Assembly: GCF_000382045.1 (NCBI RefSeq)
Contig: NZ_KB907452.1
Location: 126,295 to 190,294, forward strand
Origin: Variovorax atrisoli 110B
GTDB taxonomy: Bacteria; Pseudomonadota; Gammaproteobacteria; Burkholderiales; Burkholderiaceae_C
Direction: 5' to 3'
Length of the DNA stretch: 64,000 nucleotides
Position 1 is the first letter of the stretch. Each line of letters begins with the position of its first letter. The translations under genes and the position numbers were made by a program. Positions 53,003 to 61,250 of the stretch are shown in pieces. The notes below the pieces were generated by a model. It was given only the letters and a program-made list of their open reading frames with translations. It was not told the origin of the DNA and ran no database searches.

Positions 53003-54250
53003 GTGAGCTCCCAGACCCCATCGGCACCGAAGATCCGCCGCATCGCGCACCTCGACATGGACGCCTTCTACGCGTCCGTCGAGCTGCTGCGCTACCCGCA
53101 GCTCAAGGGCAAGGCGGTGGTGATCGGCGGCGGGCGCAGGCGCGTGGACGAGGCCATCCGCAACCTGCCCGAAGGCGGCACGCTGGCCGACATTCCGGTC
53201 GAAGACTTTCCGCTGCTCAAGGACTACACCGGCCGCGGCGTGATCACCACCGCCACCTACCCCGCGCGGCAGTTCGGCGTGGGCTCGGCAATGGGGCTCA
53301 TGAAGGCGGCCAAGCTGTGCCCGCAGGCGATCATCCTGCCGGTGGACTTCGACGAGTACCGCCGCTACTCGCGCGCCTTCAAGAAGATCATCCTGGAGGT
53401 CGCGCCGCTCATGGAAGACCGGGGCGTGGACGAGGTCTACATCGACTTCACCGACGTGCCCGGCGGCCAGCGCGAGGGCGGGCGCTCGCTGGCCCGGCTG
53501 CTGCAGAAGGCCATCTTCGACGCCACCGGGCTCACCTGCTCCATCGGCGTGGCGCCCAACAAGCTCATCGCCAAGATGGCGAGCGAGTTCAACAAGCCCA
53601 ACGGCATCTCGATCGTCTACGAGGACGACCTGGAAAAGCTGATCTGGCCGCTGCCCTGCCGCAAGGTGAACGGCATCGGCCCCAAGGCCGACGAGAAGCT
53701 CAAGCGCTTCGGCATCGAGACCGTGGGCCAGCTCGCGGCGCGCGACCGCGACTGGCTCATCGCCAACTTCGGCAAGGCCACCGGCGCGTGGATGCACGAG
53801 GTGTCATGGGGTCGCGACGACCGCCCCGTGGTGACCGAAAGCGAGCCGGTGTCTATGAGCCGAGAGACCACCTTCGACCGCGACCTGCACGCGGTGCGCG
53901 ACCGCGCCGAACTGGGCGCGATCTTCACCAGGCTGTGCGAGCAGCTGGCCGCCGACCTGCAGCGCAAGGGCTACGTGGGCAAGACCATCGGCATCAAGCT
54001 GCGCTACGACGATTTCAGGATCGCCACGCGCGACCAGACCATCGACCGCTTCACCGACGACGCCAAGACCATCCGCCAGATCGGCGGCCTGTGCCTGAAG
54101 CGCGTGCCGCTGGAGCGCCCCCTGCGCCTGCTGGGCGTGCGCGTGGGCACGCTGGCGAAGGCCGGCAGCCCCGAGGCCCTGGCGCCCGCCGCCACCGGCA
54201 CGCACCGCGCGGCGGCCGAGCCGGTGGCGACCACCGCGTCGCTCTTCTGA
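53003..54250 (+). CDS. dinB: DNA polymerase IV (Y family)
   Basis: A 415-residue translesion polymerase. The palm motif HLDMDAFYASVE has Asp18 and Asp20 (equivalent to Asp8 region of E. coli DinB), with Tyr23 at the steric-gate position. The second acidic pair is Asp143-Glu144 in GVDEVYIDFT. SIGVAPNKLIAKMASEFNKP is the thumb-side block and a helix-hairpin-helix follows (VNGIGPKADEKLKRFGI). The C-terminus ends ASLF, a clamp-binding-like tail. Residues about 44-75 form an insertion between the first palm motif and GRGVITTATYPARQFGV, longer than in E. coli. Start is GTG 53003. No LexA box was recognised upstream. Confidence 0.93.
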   Translation: MSSQTPSAPKIRRIAHLDMDAFYASVELLRYPQLKGKAVVIGGGRRRVDEAIRNLPEGGTLADIPVEDFPLLKDYTGRGVITTATYPARQFGVGSAMGLMKAAKLCPQAIILPVDFDEYRRYSRAFKKIILEVAPLMEDRGVDEVYIDFTDVPGGQREGGRSLARLLQKAIFDATGLTCSIGVAPNKLIAKMASEFNKPNGISIVYEDDLEKLIWPLPCRKVNGIGPKADEKLKRFGIETVGQLAARDRDWLIANFGKATGAWMHEVSWGRDDRPVVTESEPVSMSRETTFDRDLHAVRDRAELGAIFTRLCEQLAADLQRKGYVGKTIGIKLRYDDFRIATRDQTIDRFTDDAKTIRQIGGLCLKRVPLERPLRLLGVRVGTLAKAGSPEALAPAATGTHRAAAEPVATTASLF

Positions 54251-54257
54251 GGGCGCG

Positions 54258-54941
54258 ATGGCCGGACGCTGGCTGCGGCGCATCGTCTTCACCCTGCTGG
54301 GCTTCGTCGCACTCGTGGGCCTGTACGTGGCCACGGCCTGCGCACTGGTGCTCTGGCCCGCCAACGCCGAAGCGCCGAAGAATGCGGTCGCCGAAGTGCA
54401 GGCCTGGGTGCTGAGCAACGGCGTGCACACCGACTACGTGTTCCCGATCCGCTCGGCCACCGTCGACTGGCTGCAGCTCTTTCCGCTGAAGGACTTCAGG
54501 GCACCACCACCCGACGCCGAATTCATCGCCATCGGCTGGGGCGACCGCGAGTTCTACCTGAACACACCCACCTGGTCCGACCTGACCGCATCGCGCGCGC
54601 TCGCAGCCCTGGCCGGCGGCAACCGCGCGCTGCTTCACGTGAGCTACCTGCGGCGCGGCCAGATGGGGCAAGGCGCCTTCGCGCTGCCGCTCACGCAGAC
54701 GCAGTACGCGCAGCTCGAAGCCTACGTGCGCGCCGCACTGCCATCGGGCCGCGCCACCCCCATCGCGGGCGCGCACTACGACAACCAGGACGCCTTCTAC
54801 GAGGCCGAAGGCGGCTACAACCTCTTCGAGACCTGCAACACCTGGACCGGCCGCGGCCTGCGGCAGGCAGGCGTCACCGCGAGCCGCTGGACGCCGTTCG
54901 ACTTCACGGTGACGTGGCACCTTGAGCCGGTGCGGCCCTGA
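54258..54941 (+). CDS. DUF2459 / TIGR02117 family protein
   Basis: A 227-residue protein with an N-terminal membrane anchor (about residues 8-33). Family blocks recalled are VLSNGVHTDYVFPI, AIGWGDREFYLNTPTW and HVSYLR, then the C-terminal GYNLFETCNTWTGRGLRQAG. The conserved His, Asp and Cys-Asn-Thr-Trp pattern suggests an enzyme active site at the periplasmic face, but none has been shown. It starts eight bases after dinB and is probably in the same transcript. The stop is 18 bases from the convergent nucleoside permease gene. Confidence 0.85.
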   Translation: MAGRWLRRIVFTLLGFVALVGLYVATACALVLWPANAEAPKNAVAEVQAWVLSNGVHTDYVFPIRSATVDWLQLFPLKDFRAPPPDAEFIAIGWGDREFYLNTPTWSDLTASRALAALAGGNRALLHVSYLRRGQMGQGAFALPLTQTQYAQLEAYVRAALPSGRATPIAGAHYDNQDAFYEAEGGYNLFETCNTWTGRGLRQAGVTASRWTPFDFTVTWHLEPVRP

Positions 54942-54959
54942 ACGGGCCGGCATTCGAGC

Positions 54960-56003
54960 TCAGGGCTTCGGCACTCCGCCCGACCACTTCGACCAGTTCG
55001 CGACGATGTGATCGACCACGCGGCTGCCCACCAGCTCGATGTTCTCCACCGTCTGGGCGAAGCCGCCGGCCGTCTCGCCCGGTGCGGGGTCGAGGTGCTG
55101 CAGCGTGGTTTCCTTCGGGTTGCCCTGGTCGAAGTTGACGGCGCCGCGCAGGCTCATCACGCGGTCGGTGCCGTGGGTGCGCTTGATGACGAGGGTGATG
55201 GCGGCGGCCTCCATCTCGGTGATGACGTAGTCGTCGGCGCCGTAGAGCTTGGCGATGTACTGCGCCTGCTTCGACATGCCGGGACCGTGGAAGAAGGTGT
55301 CGCCGGTCATGTGGGTGCCGGTGCCGACGAAGGGTGCGCGGCGCGCGGCCGCGTCGGGGTAGCGCAGGCGGTACTTGCGGGCCGATTCGGAGTCCTTCAG
55401 GGGCGTGTCGGCCGAGAGCTTCATGGCCCAGCTCACGAGATCGGGGTTGAGCTTGAAGCGGCGATATTCCTCGTAGCCCTTGCGCGGCATGAAGGTGGGC
55501 TCGCCGGGCTTGTTCTCCTCGGGCGCCCAGCGGTGGCCCAGGTCGTAGTCGACCAGCCATGTGGCCCAGCTGACCTCGCCGATGGTGCCGCGCGAGGGCG
55601 GCGTGCCGGCCACGCCCGAGATGACGTAGTAGCTCTGCGAGAAGTCGAACTGCGGGTTCAGCAGGATGGCCTGCATCGACGACGACGAGTTCACCTTGCC
55701 CATGCCGAGCACCGAGCCGCACACGCCGTCGGCGTTGCAGTACACGGGCTGCAGCGCGCCGGGCACCGTGATGGCCTGGGCGTCCTTCCAGTAGCGCTCG
55801 TACCAGTGCTGGAACTCGCCGGCGCGGTCGCCGGTGTTCTTGCCGATCTCGAACATGGCGGCGACGAAGACCTTGACCTTCACGGGCGCGGCCGCAGCAG
55901 GAGCCGTGGTCGTGGACGTGGAGGCGCAGGCGGTGAGCAGCAGCGCCGCTGCCGGCACGGCCAGCCAGCGGACGGCGAAAAGGGAAGACTTGGACGAACT
56001 CAT
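54960..56003 (-). CDS. Purine nucleoside permease-like lipoprotein (NUP family)
   Basis: A 347-residue precursor with lipobox LLTACAS (Cys at about residue 26), so an acylated periplasmic or outer-membrane protein. The domain matches the NUP family named after a yeast purine nucleoside permease. Blocks are VFVAAMFEIGKNTGDRAGEF, VLGMGKVNSSSSM and YYVISGVAGTPP, then TEMEAAAITLVIKR and LRGAVNFDQG. The pattern is like nucleoside phosphorylases, with G-V-A-G and the M-E-A-x-A motif, so a nucleoside-cleaving or binding role is more likely than transport. Start is ATG 56001-56003. The upstream region is shared with divergent topIB. Confidence 0.82.
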   Translation of the reverse strand: MSSSKSSLFAVRWLAVPAAALLLTACASTSTTTAPAAAAPVKVKVFVAAMFEIGKNTGDRAGEFQHWYERYWKDAQAITVPGALQPVYCNADGVCGSVLGMGKVNSSSSMQAILLNPQFDFSQSYYVISGVAGTPPSRGTIGEVSWATWLVDYDLGHRWAPEENKPGEPTFMPRKGYEEYRRFKLNPDLVSWAMKLSADTPLKDSESARKYRLRYPDAAARRAPFVGTGTHMTGDTFFHGPGMSKQAQYIAKLYGADDYVITEMEAAAITLVIKRTHGTDRVMSLRGAVNFDQGNPKETTLQHLDPAPGETAGGFAQTVENIELVGSRVVDHIVANWSKWSGGVPKP

Positions 56004-56161
56004 TCTGGAACCCGGTAAGAGAGAGAAAAAAAAACTGCGGAGAAGAACGGAGGCACCGGCGCCGCAAGCGCACCCGGCGCACCGCCGGCGCCTGCGGCGT
56101 CCTACACCCGTGGATTGTCGGTGCTGGCAAAAGCAAGGTGTAACGCCACCACGCAAGCCCC

Positions 56162-57454
56162 ATGCCGGCACCTTCCTCTTCTTCCTCCTCGACCGCCAGG
56201 CCCCCGTCCAGGCCGACGCCCATCGCCAACGGCCTGGTCTACGTGAACCCCGACATGCCCGGCATCCGCCGCCTGAAGCACGGCGACCGCTTCCGCTACC
56301 GCGACGCCCGCGGCATGTGGGTGCGCGACGCCGACGAGCTCTCGCGCATCCGCATGCTGGCCATTCCGCCGGCCTACACCCAGGTGTGGATCTGCCCGCT
56401 GCCCAACGGCCACCTGCAGGCCACCGGCATCGACGCGCGCGGCCGCAAGCAGTACCGCTACCACGCCGACTGGCGCTCGATGAAGGACGAGACCAAGTTC
56501 GAACGGCTCGAAGCCTTCGCGCTCGCGCTGCCGGGCATCCGTGCCCGCGTGGCGCGCGACCTGCGGCTGCCCCCGGGCCGCAAGGTGCCCGGCCGCGCCC
56601 AGGTGCTCGCGGCGCTGGTGCGGCTGCTCGACACCACGCTGATGCGCGTGGGCAACGAGGAATACGCGAGCAGCAACGGCTCCTTCGGCCTCACCACGCT
56701 GCGCAACCGGCATGCGACGGTGAAGGGCCAGGCGCTCAAGCTGCGCTTCCGCGGCAAGAGCGGCGTGATGCACGAGGCGCAGCTCGACGATCCGCGCGTC
56801 GCCAAGGTGGTGCGGCAATGCCAGCAGCTGCCGGGGCAGGCACTTTTCCAGTACGTCGACGAGGATGAGGAAGGCAACGGCAAGACCGGCGAGCTGCGCG
56901 GCGTCTCGTCGACCGACGTGAACGACTACCTGGCCGAAGCCGCCGGCGGCGAACGCTTCACCGCGAAGGACTTCCGCACCTGGCACGGCACGGTGCAGGC
57001 GCTGGAGCTCACCCGGCTGGCCTGCGAGCCCGGCCGCACCGCCGCCGACGGCAGCCGCTACAGCGCCAAGGACATCCTCGGTGCGGTGGCCAAGCAGCTG
57101 GGCAACACACCCGCCGTCTGCAGGAAGGCCTACGTGCACCCTGCGGTGCTGGCGCTGGGCAGCGCGCTGTCGGACGGCGATGAGGCCACCGCCGCACTGT
57201 TCGAGAAGATCGGCGGCAGCCGCACCGCAAGGCCCTCGCGAGGGCTGCATGCGGCGGAACGCCGGCTGCTGTCGTTCCTGAAGGCGCACCGGCGCGACCA
57301 GGCCCGGCAGACGCGCGAGGCCGCTCGCGAGAAGAACGGACGGACACGGCGCGAGCAGCGTCGCGCCGCGCGGCCCGTGGCCGGAAAGCAAAAGCCTCAG
57401 TTGCGGGTGGCGAGCACCAGGCGCACGCTGGTCGCATCGAGCGCCACGGCGTAG
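56162..57454 (+). CDS. DNA topoisomerase IB (poxvirus type)
   Basis: A 430-residue type IB topoisomerase that relaxes supercoils by a 3'-phosphotyrosyl link. The N-terminal domain includes VNPDMPGIRRLKHGDRFRYR and PPAYTQVWICPLPNGHLQATG, then YHADWRSMKDETKFERL. Catalytic domain blocks are RVGNEEYASSNGSFGLTTLR, FRGKSG and FRTWHGTVQAL (the conserved Arg and His), and the nucleophile is Tyr324 in CRKAYVHPAVL. The C-terminal 60 residues are basic. Its 3' end overlaps the convergent kinase-like gene by 58 bases. The start at 56162 gives a Ser-rich leader; no good alternative is nearby. Confidence 0.94.
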   Translation: MPAPSSSSSSTARPPSRPTPIANGLVYVNPDMPGIRRLKHGDRFRYRDARGMWVRDADELSRIRMLAIPPAYTQVWICPLPNGHLQATGIDARGRKQYRYHADWRSMKDETKFERLEAFALALPGIRARVARDLRLPPGRKVPGRAQVLAALVRLLDTTLMRVGNEEYASSNGSFGLTTLRNRHATVKGQALKLRFRGKSGVMHEAQLDDPRVAKVVRQCQQLPGQALFQYVDEDEEGNGKTGELRGVSSTDVNDYLAEAAGGERFTAKDFRTWHGTVQALELTRLACEPGRTAADGSRYSAKDILGAVAKQLGNTPAVCRKAYVHPAVLALGSALSDGDEATAALFEKIGGSRTARPSRGLHAAERRLLSFLKAHRRDQARQTREAAREKNGRTRREQRRAARPVAGKQKPQLRVASTRRTLVASSATA

Positions 57455-58077
57455 CCCAGGTCTTCCGCCAGGTTCTGCAGCGCAACCGCGTCGATGGCCA
57501 GGGCGCGCGGCGCGCGATGTGCGTCGAGCACGGCTTCGGAAGCGTCCGCTTCGCGCGGCAGCGCCACGAGGCGCAGCGCATTCGCGCCGTCGGCCTCGAT
57601 GCGGATGGTGCCGGCCTCTTCGGCGCCGTCGTGCAGGTAGCCCATCGCACCCAGGAAGAGGTAGCGCAGCGCGGCCGCTGCAGGCCAGCGCTGCTCGTCG
57701 TCGGACGGGTTCAGGGACTCGTCCTTCTCGAGCGTCACGCCGTGCAGGTCGAAGGCGGCGCGCATCAGGGTCACGCACTGGGACACCAGCGCGCTGCGGG
57801 TGATGCCGTCGTCGACGGTCGCGAGCTCCCAGTCGCGCAGCGAGCGGATCGCCTCCACCAGTTCGGAAACCTGGGTGTCGATCAGCCCCACCCGCTCTTC
57901 GCAGGCCGTGGTGTCGACGGTCGGCGCGCTGATCTGCCGCTTGAGCATGAGCAGCGCCATGCGGATCACCGAGACCGGGGCGGCCATGTCGTGGCGCAGG
58001 GCGGGCAGCGCGCGCGTGAGGAGTTCGTGACGCACGCCGGCCGCGATCCAGCTGCGCGCACTCGGCGAGGATTTCAT
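57397..58077 (-). CDS. Histidine-kinase-like protein without recognisable ATP-binding motifs
   Basis: A 226-residue cytoplasmic protein. The N-terminal half looks like a kinase dimerisation/phosphotransfer helix pair: ALRHDMAAPVSVIRMALLML places a histidine followed by D-M in the way H-D-L/M does in HisKA boxes, and a long second helix follows. The C-terminal half should correspond to an ATPase-like domain, but the canonical N, G1 and G2 boxes are not visible. It may be a pseudokinase or histidine phosphotransfer-like protein. The start ATG is at 58075-58077; an upstream frame extends to 58179. The last 58 bases overlap topIB on the other strand. Confidence 0.68.
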   Translation of the reverse strand: MKSSPSARSWIAAGVRHELLTRALPALRHDMAAPVSVIRMALLMLKRQISAPTVDTTACEERVGLIDTQVSELVEAIRSLRDWELATVDDGITRSALVSQCVTLMRAAFDLHGVTLEKDESLNPSDDEQRWPAAAALRYLFLGAMGYLHDGAEEAGTIRIEADGANALRLVALPREADASEAVLDAHRAPRALAIDAVALQNLAEDLGYAVALDATSVRLVLATRN

Positions 58078-58170
58078 CGGGCGGCGGACACGGGCGTCGG
58101 GTTGATCATCGGCAGGGTCAAGAGCAGCTTGCCTCCAGAAACGTTCTGGTAACAAGTATGAAGTATCAGG

Positions 58171-58192
58171 CCCTCCCACAGGTGTAGGAGGG
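58171..58192. repeat. Imperfect hairpin upstream of the kinase-like gene
   Basis: CCCTCC and GGAGGG flank an inner pair ACA/TGT with one mismatch (58171-58192). GTAGG and CCTAC form a second, partly overlapping dyad just downstream. There is no T-run, so an operator or an intergenic repeat is more likely than a terminator. Confidence 0.4.
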
Positions 58193-58266
58193 TGCCTACC
58201 GTGATGCCGCCTCCGCCCAGGCCCCTGCCGGCCCTTGCCGGAGCTCCGAAGCCTCCGGAACCGGAT

Positions 58267-58446
58267 TCAGGGCTTGCCGAGGTACGCGCGCACGTCCTTC
58301 ACCTGCACACCCGCCGCCGCGATGGCCGAGCGCAGCTGCGCCTCGGTCACACCGAGCGTCTGGGTCCAGTAGCGCACCTCGTGCGCCTCGTTCACGTTGA
58401 TGCGGGCGCCATCCTGCGGCCCGCGCTTGTTCAGGTCATCGGCCAT
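58267..58446 (-). CDS. DUF3606 small protein
   Basis: A 59-residue protein reading MADDLNKRGPQDGARINVNE at its start and ending VQVKDVRAYLGKP. The block D-x-x-R-I-N-V-x-E-x-x-E-V-R-Y-W is diagnostic of DUF3606, and the second half is the predicted helical GVTEAQLRSAIAAAG. An AAGGA ribosome-binding site precedes the ATG (58444-58446). Members are often near stress-related genes. The gene was translated directly from the sequence because it falls below the usual length cut-off. No function is known. Confidence 0.85.
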   Translation of the reverse strand: MADDLNKRGPQDGARINVNEAHEVRYWTQTLGVTEAQLRSAIAAAGVQVKDVRAYLGKP

Positions 58447-58597
58447 GGTGTTTTTCCTTTGCAGAAGGCCTTACCTTGCGAGCCGCATCGAGAGCCTTCT
58501 GGCAGACGGCGGCGCACCCGCTTGCAGGAGAAGTCCGTACGAGCCGGGTGTCAGGGCCGAGGCACGCGGCGGCCTCGGCGAAGACGCTCGCGCCCGT

Positions 58598-60100
58598 TCA
58601 GCCGGCCGCCGGCACGCAGCGCGCCTTCAGCTCGCGCTTGAGCAGCTTGCCGTTGGCCGTGGTGGGCATCGCATCGATCAGCTCGATGCGCGCGGGGCGC
58701 TTGTAGGGCGACAGGTTCCCGGCCAGGTGCGTGCGCAGCCCGGCCTCGTCGAGCGTCGCACCCGGCTTCAGCTCGATGAAGGCAACCACCTGCTCGTTGC
58801 CGTCGGCCTCGGGCACACCGATCACCGCGCACAGATGCACGCCCTCGAAGCGGCCGATGACCGCCTCGATCTCCGCCGGGTACACGTTGAAGCCCGAGCG
58901 GATGATCATTTCCTTCAGCCGCCCGACCACGAACAGCGCGCCGTCGTCGCCGAAGCGCCCCAGGTCGCCGCTGGCGTACCAGCCGCCGGGTCGCATCACC
59001 TGCGCGGTGGCCGCCGCGTCGCGGAAGTAGCCCAGCATCAGGCCGGGGCCGCGCAGCCAGATCTCGCCCGTGTCGCCCAGCGCCACGTCGTTGCCTTCGG
59101 GGTCGACGATGCGCGCCTCGCCGCCTTCCACCGCATGTCCGGCAGACGTATCGGCGCGTGGCGACTCGGTGCGCGTGAGAAACACCGAGCCTGCGTATTC
59201 CGACAGCCCGTAGCCGTAGTGCAGCGGCTGGCCGAAGAGCCGCTCGACACGCTGCTTGAGCGCCGGATCGAGCGGCGCCGAGCCGGTGTAGACGTAGCGC
59301 AGGTGCGGAAAGCACGGCGCCGCATGCTCGGCCTCGATGTGGGCCAGCAAGCGCGCGTACATCGTCGGCGGACCGAGCAGGTTCGACACCTGCTCGTTGG
59401 CCAGCGCGTGCAGCACGTCGGCCGGCGAGAAGCTGCCGCGCAGCACCAGCGAAGCGCCTCCGCTGAGCGCGGCCATCAGCACGGTGCCGATGCCGAAGAT
59501 GTGCGTCATCGGCAGGAAGGCATAGACGCGGTCGTGCCCGCCCAGCGCGCGGATCCGCGCCGACACGCGTCCGAAGTGCAGCAGGCCGCGATGCGACACC
59601 ATCACGCCCTTGGGCGTACCCGAGGTGCCGGAGGTGAAGATGATGGCGGCCGTGTCGGCCAGCGCCGCGTCGGGCTCGGTGCGTGCGTCTTCGCGAGTGC
59701 CCGAGCGCATCACGCCTTCCAGCGAAACCGGCTTGGCACCGGCCCTGCCCGCATGCTGCGCGGCAGCTTCGGAGGCTCCCGTCGTGTAGCAGCACAGCCG
59801 CGCATCCGCCCGCTCGGCAATCGCCGCGATCTCGCCCGGCGACATGCGCGCGTTCACGCCGCAAGACCACGCGCCCACGCGGCTGCAGGCCATGATGAGC
59901 GCGATGTGCGCGGCGCAGTTCTCCGCCACCAGCAGCACGCGATCGGTCGGCCGCACGCCGGCGGCCAGGAGGTCTTGCGTGGCGACGTCGACCATGGACT
60001 GGAGCTGCGCGTAGGTCGTCGTGCCGTATGGCTCGAAGAGAAAGACAGCATCGGGCGTGCTCGCCGCACGCTCTTCGAGCAGGTGATGGATCCGCCGCAT
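58598..60100 (-). CDS. AMP-forming acyl-CoA synthetase
   Basis: A 500-residue ANL-superfamily ligase that activates a carboxylic acid to its CoA ester via an acyl adenylate. The phosphate loop is IIFTSGTSGTPKGVMVSH (about residues 152-169), the A5 motif YGLSE (about 298), then WYASGDLGRFGDDG (A7) and GRLKEMIIRSGFNVYPAEIE (A8), with the catalytic lysine in ANGKLLKREL (A10). Substrate cannot be read directly. It starts three bases after the Bug receptor stop, so receptor and ligase form an operon: an acid bound by the receptor may be the ligase substrate, then oxidised by the acyl-CoA dehydrogenase encoded upstream. Confidence 0.9.
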   Translation of the reverse strand: MRRIHHLLEERAASTPDAVFLFEPYGTTTYAQLQSMVDVATQDLLAAGVRPTDRVLLVAENCAAHIALIMACSRVGAWSCGVNARMSPGEIAAIAERADARLCCYTTGASEAAAQHAGRAGAKPVSLEGVMRSGTREDARTEPDAALADTAAIIFTSGTSGTPKGVMVSHRGLLHFGRVSARIRALGGHDRVYAFLPMTHIFGIGTVLMAALSGGASLVLRGSFSPADVLHALANEQVSNLLGPPTMYARLLAHIEAEHAAPCFPHLRYVYTGSAPLDPALKQRVERLFGQPLHYGYGLSEYAGSVFLTRTESPRADTSAGHAVEGGEARIVDPEGNDVALGDTGEIWLRGPGLMLGYFRDAAATAQVMRPGGWYASGDLGRFGDDGALFVVGRLKEMIIRSGFNVYPAEIEAVIGRFEGVHLCAVIGVPEADGNEQVVAFIELKPGATLDEAGLRTHLAGNLSPYKRPARIELIDAMPTTANGKLLKRELKARCVPAAG

Positions 60101-60103
60101 CGC

Positions 60104-61090
60104 CTATTCCGCCTCGATGCCCTTGGAAGCGGTCGCCCACAGCTGCCGGTCGGACCTGCCCTTGGTCGCCAGCACCTCCGCCGCACCCGACCACACGTCG
60201 TAGCCCTGCTCGCGCAGCCGGCCGGCGATGTCCTCGCGCGCCAGCATCTTCTGAGCGGCGGCGTTGATGCGCGCGACCAGCGCCGGGTCGATGCGCGCCG
60301 GCCCGTACAGGCCGAACCAGCCGCCCACGTCGTAGCCCGGCAGGCCCGACTCGACCATGGTGGGCACATCGGGCAGCATGCGGTTGCGCTGGCGCGAGGT
60401 GACGGCCAGCGCACGCACCTTGCCCGTCTGGATGAAGGGCCTGGAGGTGGCGATGATGTCGAACATCATGGTCACGTTGCCGGCCATCACGTCGGCGAGC
60501 GCGGGCGCGCTGCCCTTGTACGGTACGTGGGTGAGCTGCACGCCAGCCATCTTCTCCAGCAGCGCGCCGCTCAGGTGGTTGGAGGCGCCCACGCCGGCCG
60601 ATCCGTAGAACACCTTGCCCGGCCGCGCCTTCGCATAGGCCAGCAGCTCGGCCACGCTGCGCACCGGCACCTCGTTGTTGACGACCAGCACGTTGGTGTA
60701 GTCCACCAGCGGCGCGATGGGCGCGAGGTCCTTCATCGGGTCGAAGGCCATGTGGCGCTGCACGTTGGGGTTGATGGTGATCGTCGGGCTCGCACCGAAG
60801 AACAGCGTGGCACCGTCGGGCGCGGCCTTGGCCACTGCGTCGCCGCCGAGCGAGCCGCTGGCGCCGGGCCGGTTGTCCACGATCACCTGCGTGCCCAGCT
60901 CCTGGCTCAGTGCGGGCGCGAGCAGGCGCGCGGCACCGTCCACGGGACCGCCGGCCGAATAGCCGACCACGAGCTTGACGAGCGGTGGCAATGGCTGCTG
61001 CGCGAACACGCGCGAAGGCAGAGCGGCCAGCGCCGCGCTGCCCGCCAGCGCCGACACGATGTGGCGGCGCGAGAGGTCGATGGAAGTCAT
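60104..61090 (-). CDS. Bug/TTT-type solute-binding protein with Tat-like signal
   Basis: A 328-residue Bug receptor with N-terminal SRRHIVSALAGSAALAAL, a likely twin-arginine signal. Blocks are LVKLVVGYSAGGPVDGAAR, VIVDNRPGASGSLGGDAVA and APDGATLFF, then LTHVPYKGSAPALADVMAG. Located between the fused acyl-CoA dehydrogenase gene (160 bases upstream) and the acyl-CoA ligase gene (3 bases downstream), it probably presents the organic acid degraded by this unit. No TctAB genes are nearby. Confidence 0.92.
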   Translation of the reverse strand: MTSIDLSRRHIVSALAGSAALAALPSRVFAQQPLPPLVKLVVGYSAGGPVDGAARLLAPALSQELGTQVIVDNRPGASGSLGGDAVAKAAPDGATLFFGASPTITINPNVQRHMAFDPMKDLAPIAPLVDYTNVLVVNNEVPVRSVAELLAYAKARPGKVFYGSAGVGASNHLSGALLEKMAGVQLTHVPYKGSAPALADVMAGNVTMMFDIIATSRPFIQTGKVRALAVTSRQRNRMLPDVPTMVESGLPGYDVGGWFGLYGPARIDPALVARINAAAQKMLAREDIAGRLREQGYDVWSGAAEVLATKGRSDRQLWATASKGIEAE

Positions 61091-61192
61091 GAGCGTTGTC
61101 TCCTTTTTTGATCTACAAGTCAGGCTCGAAAGCCAGGCAGGACCGTTCTTTCGTGGAACACCGCGGAACCGGCTTTGCCAGGCCGCAGGTGT

Positions 61193-61246
61193 CGCCCCCG
61201 GCAGGGGGTTGGCGCGGCGACACGAAGTGCGCGAAGACCGGGGGCG
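61193..61246. repeat. Long-spaced inverted repeat after the acyl-CoA dehydrogenase gene
   Basis: Arms CGCCCCCGG (61193-61201) and CCGGGGGCG (61238-61246) are perfect over 9 bp with a 36-base interior that includes CCCCC/GGGGG pairing. It begins five bases after the dehydrogenase stop (minus strand). It resembles dispersed hairpin elements of related genomes, from memory; it may act in transcript ending or stability. Confidence 0.5.
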
Positions 61247-61250
61247 AGCC

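Noticed and set aside
56050..56110. GC-rich repeats between the nucleoside permease-like gene and topIB
   Set aside because: Several GGCGCC-type repeats are present but no clean stem with a terminator tail or operator symmetry could be defined.
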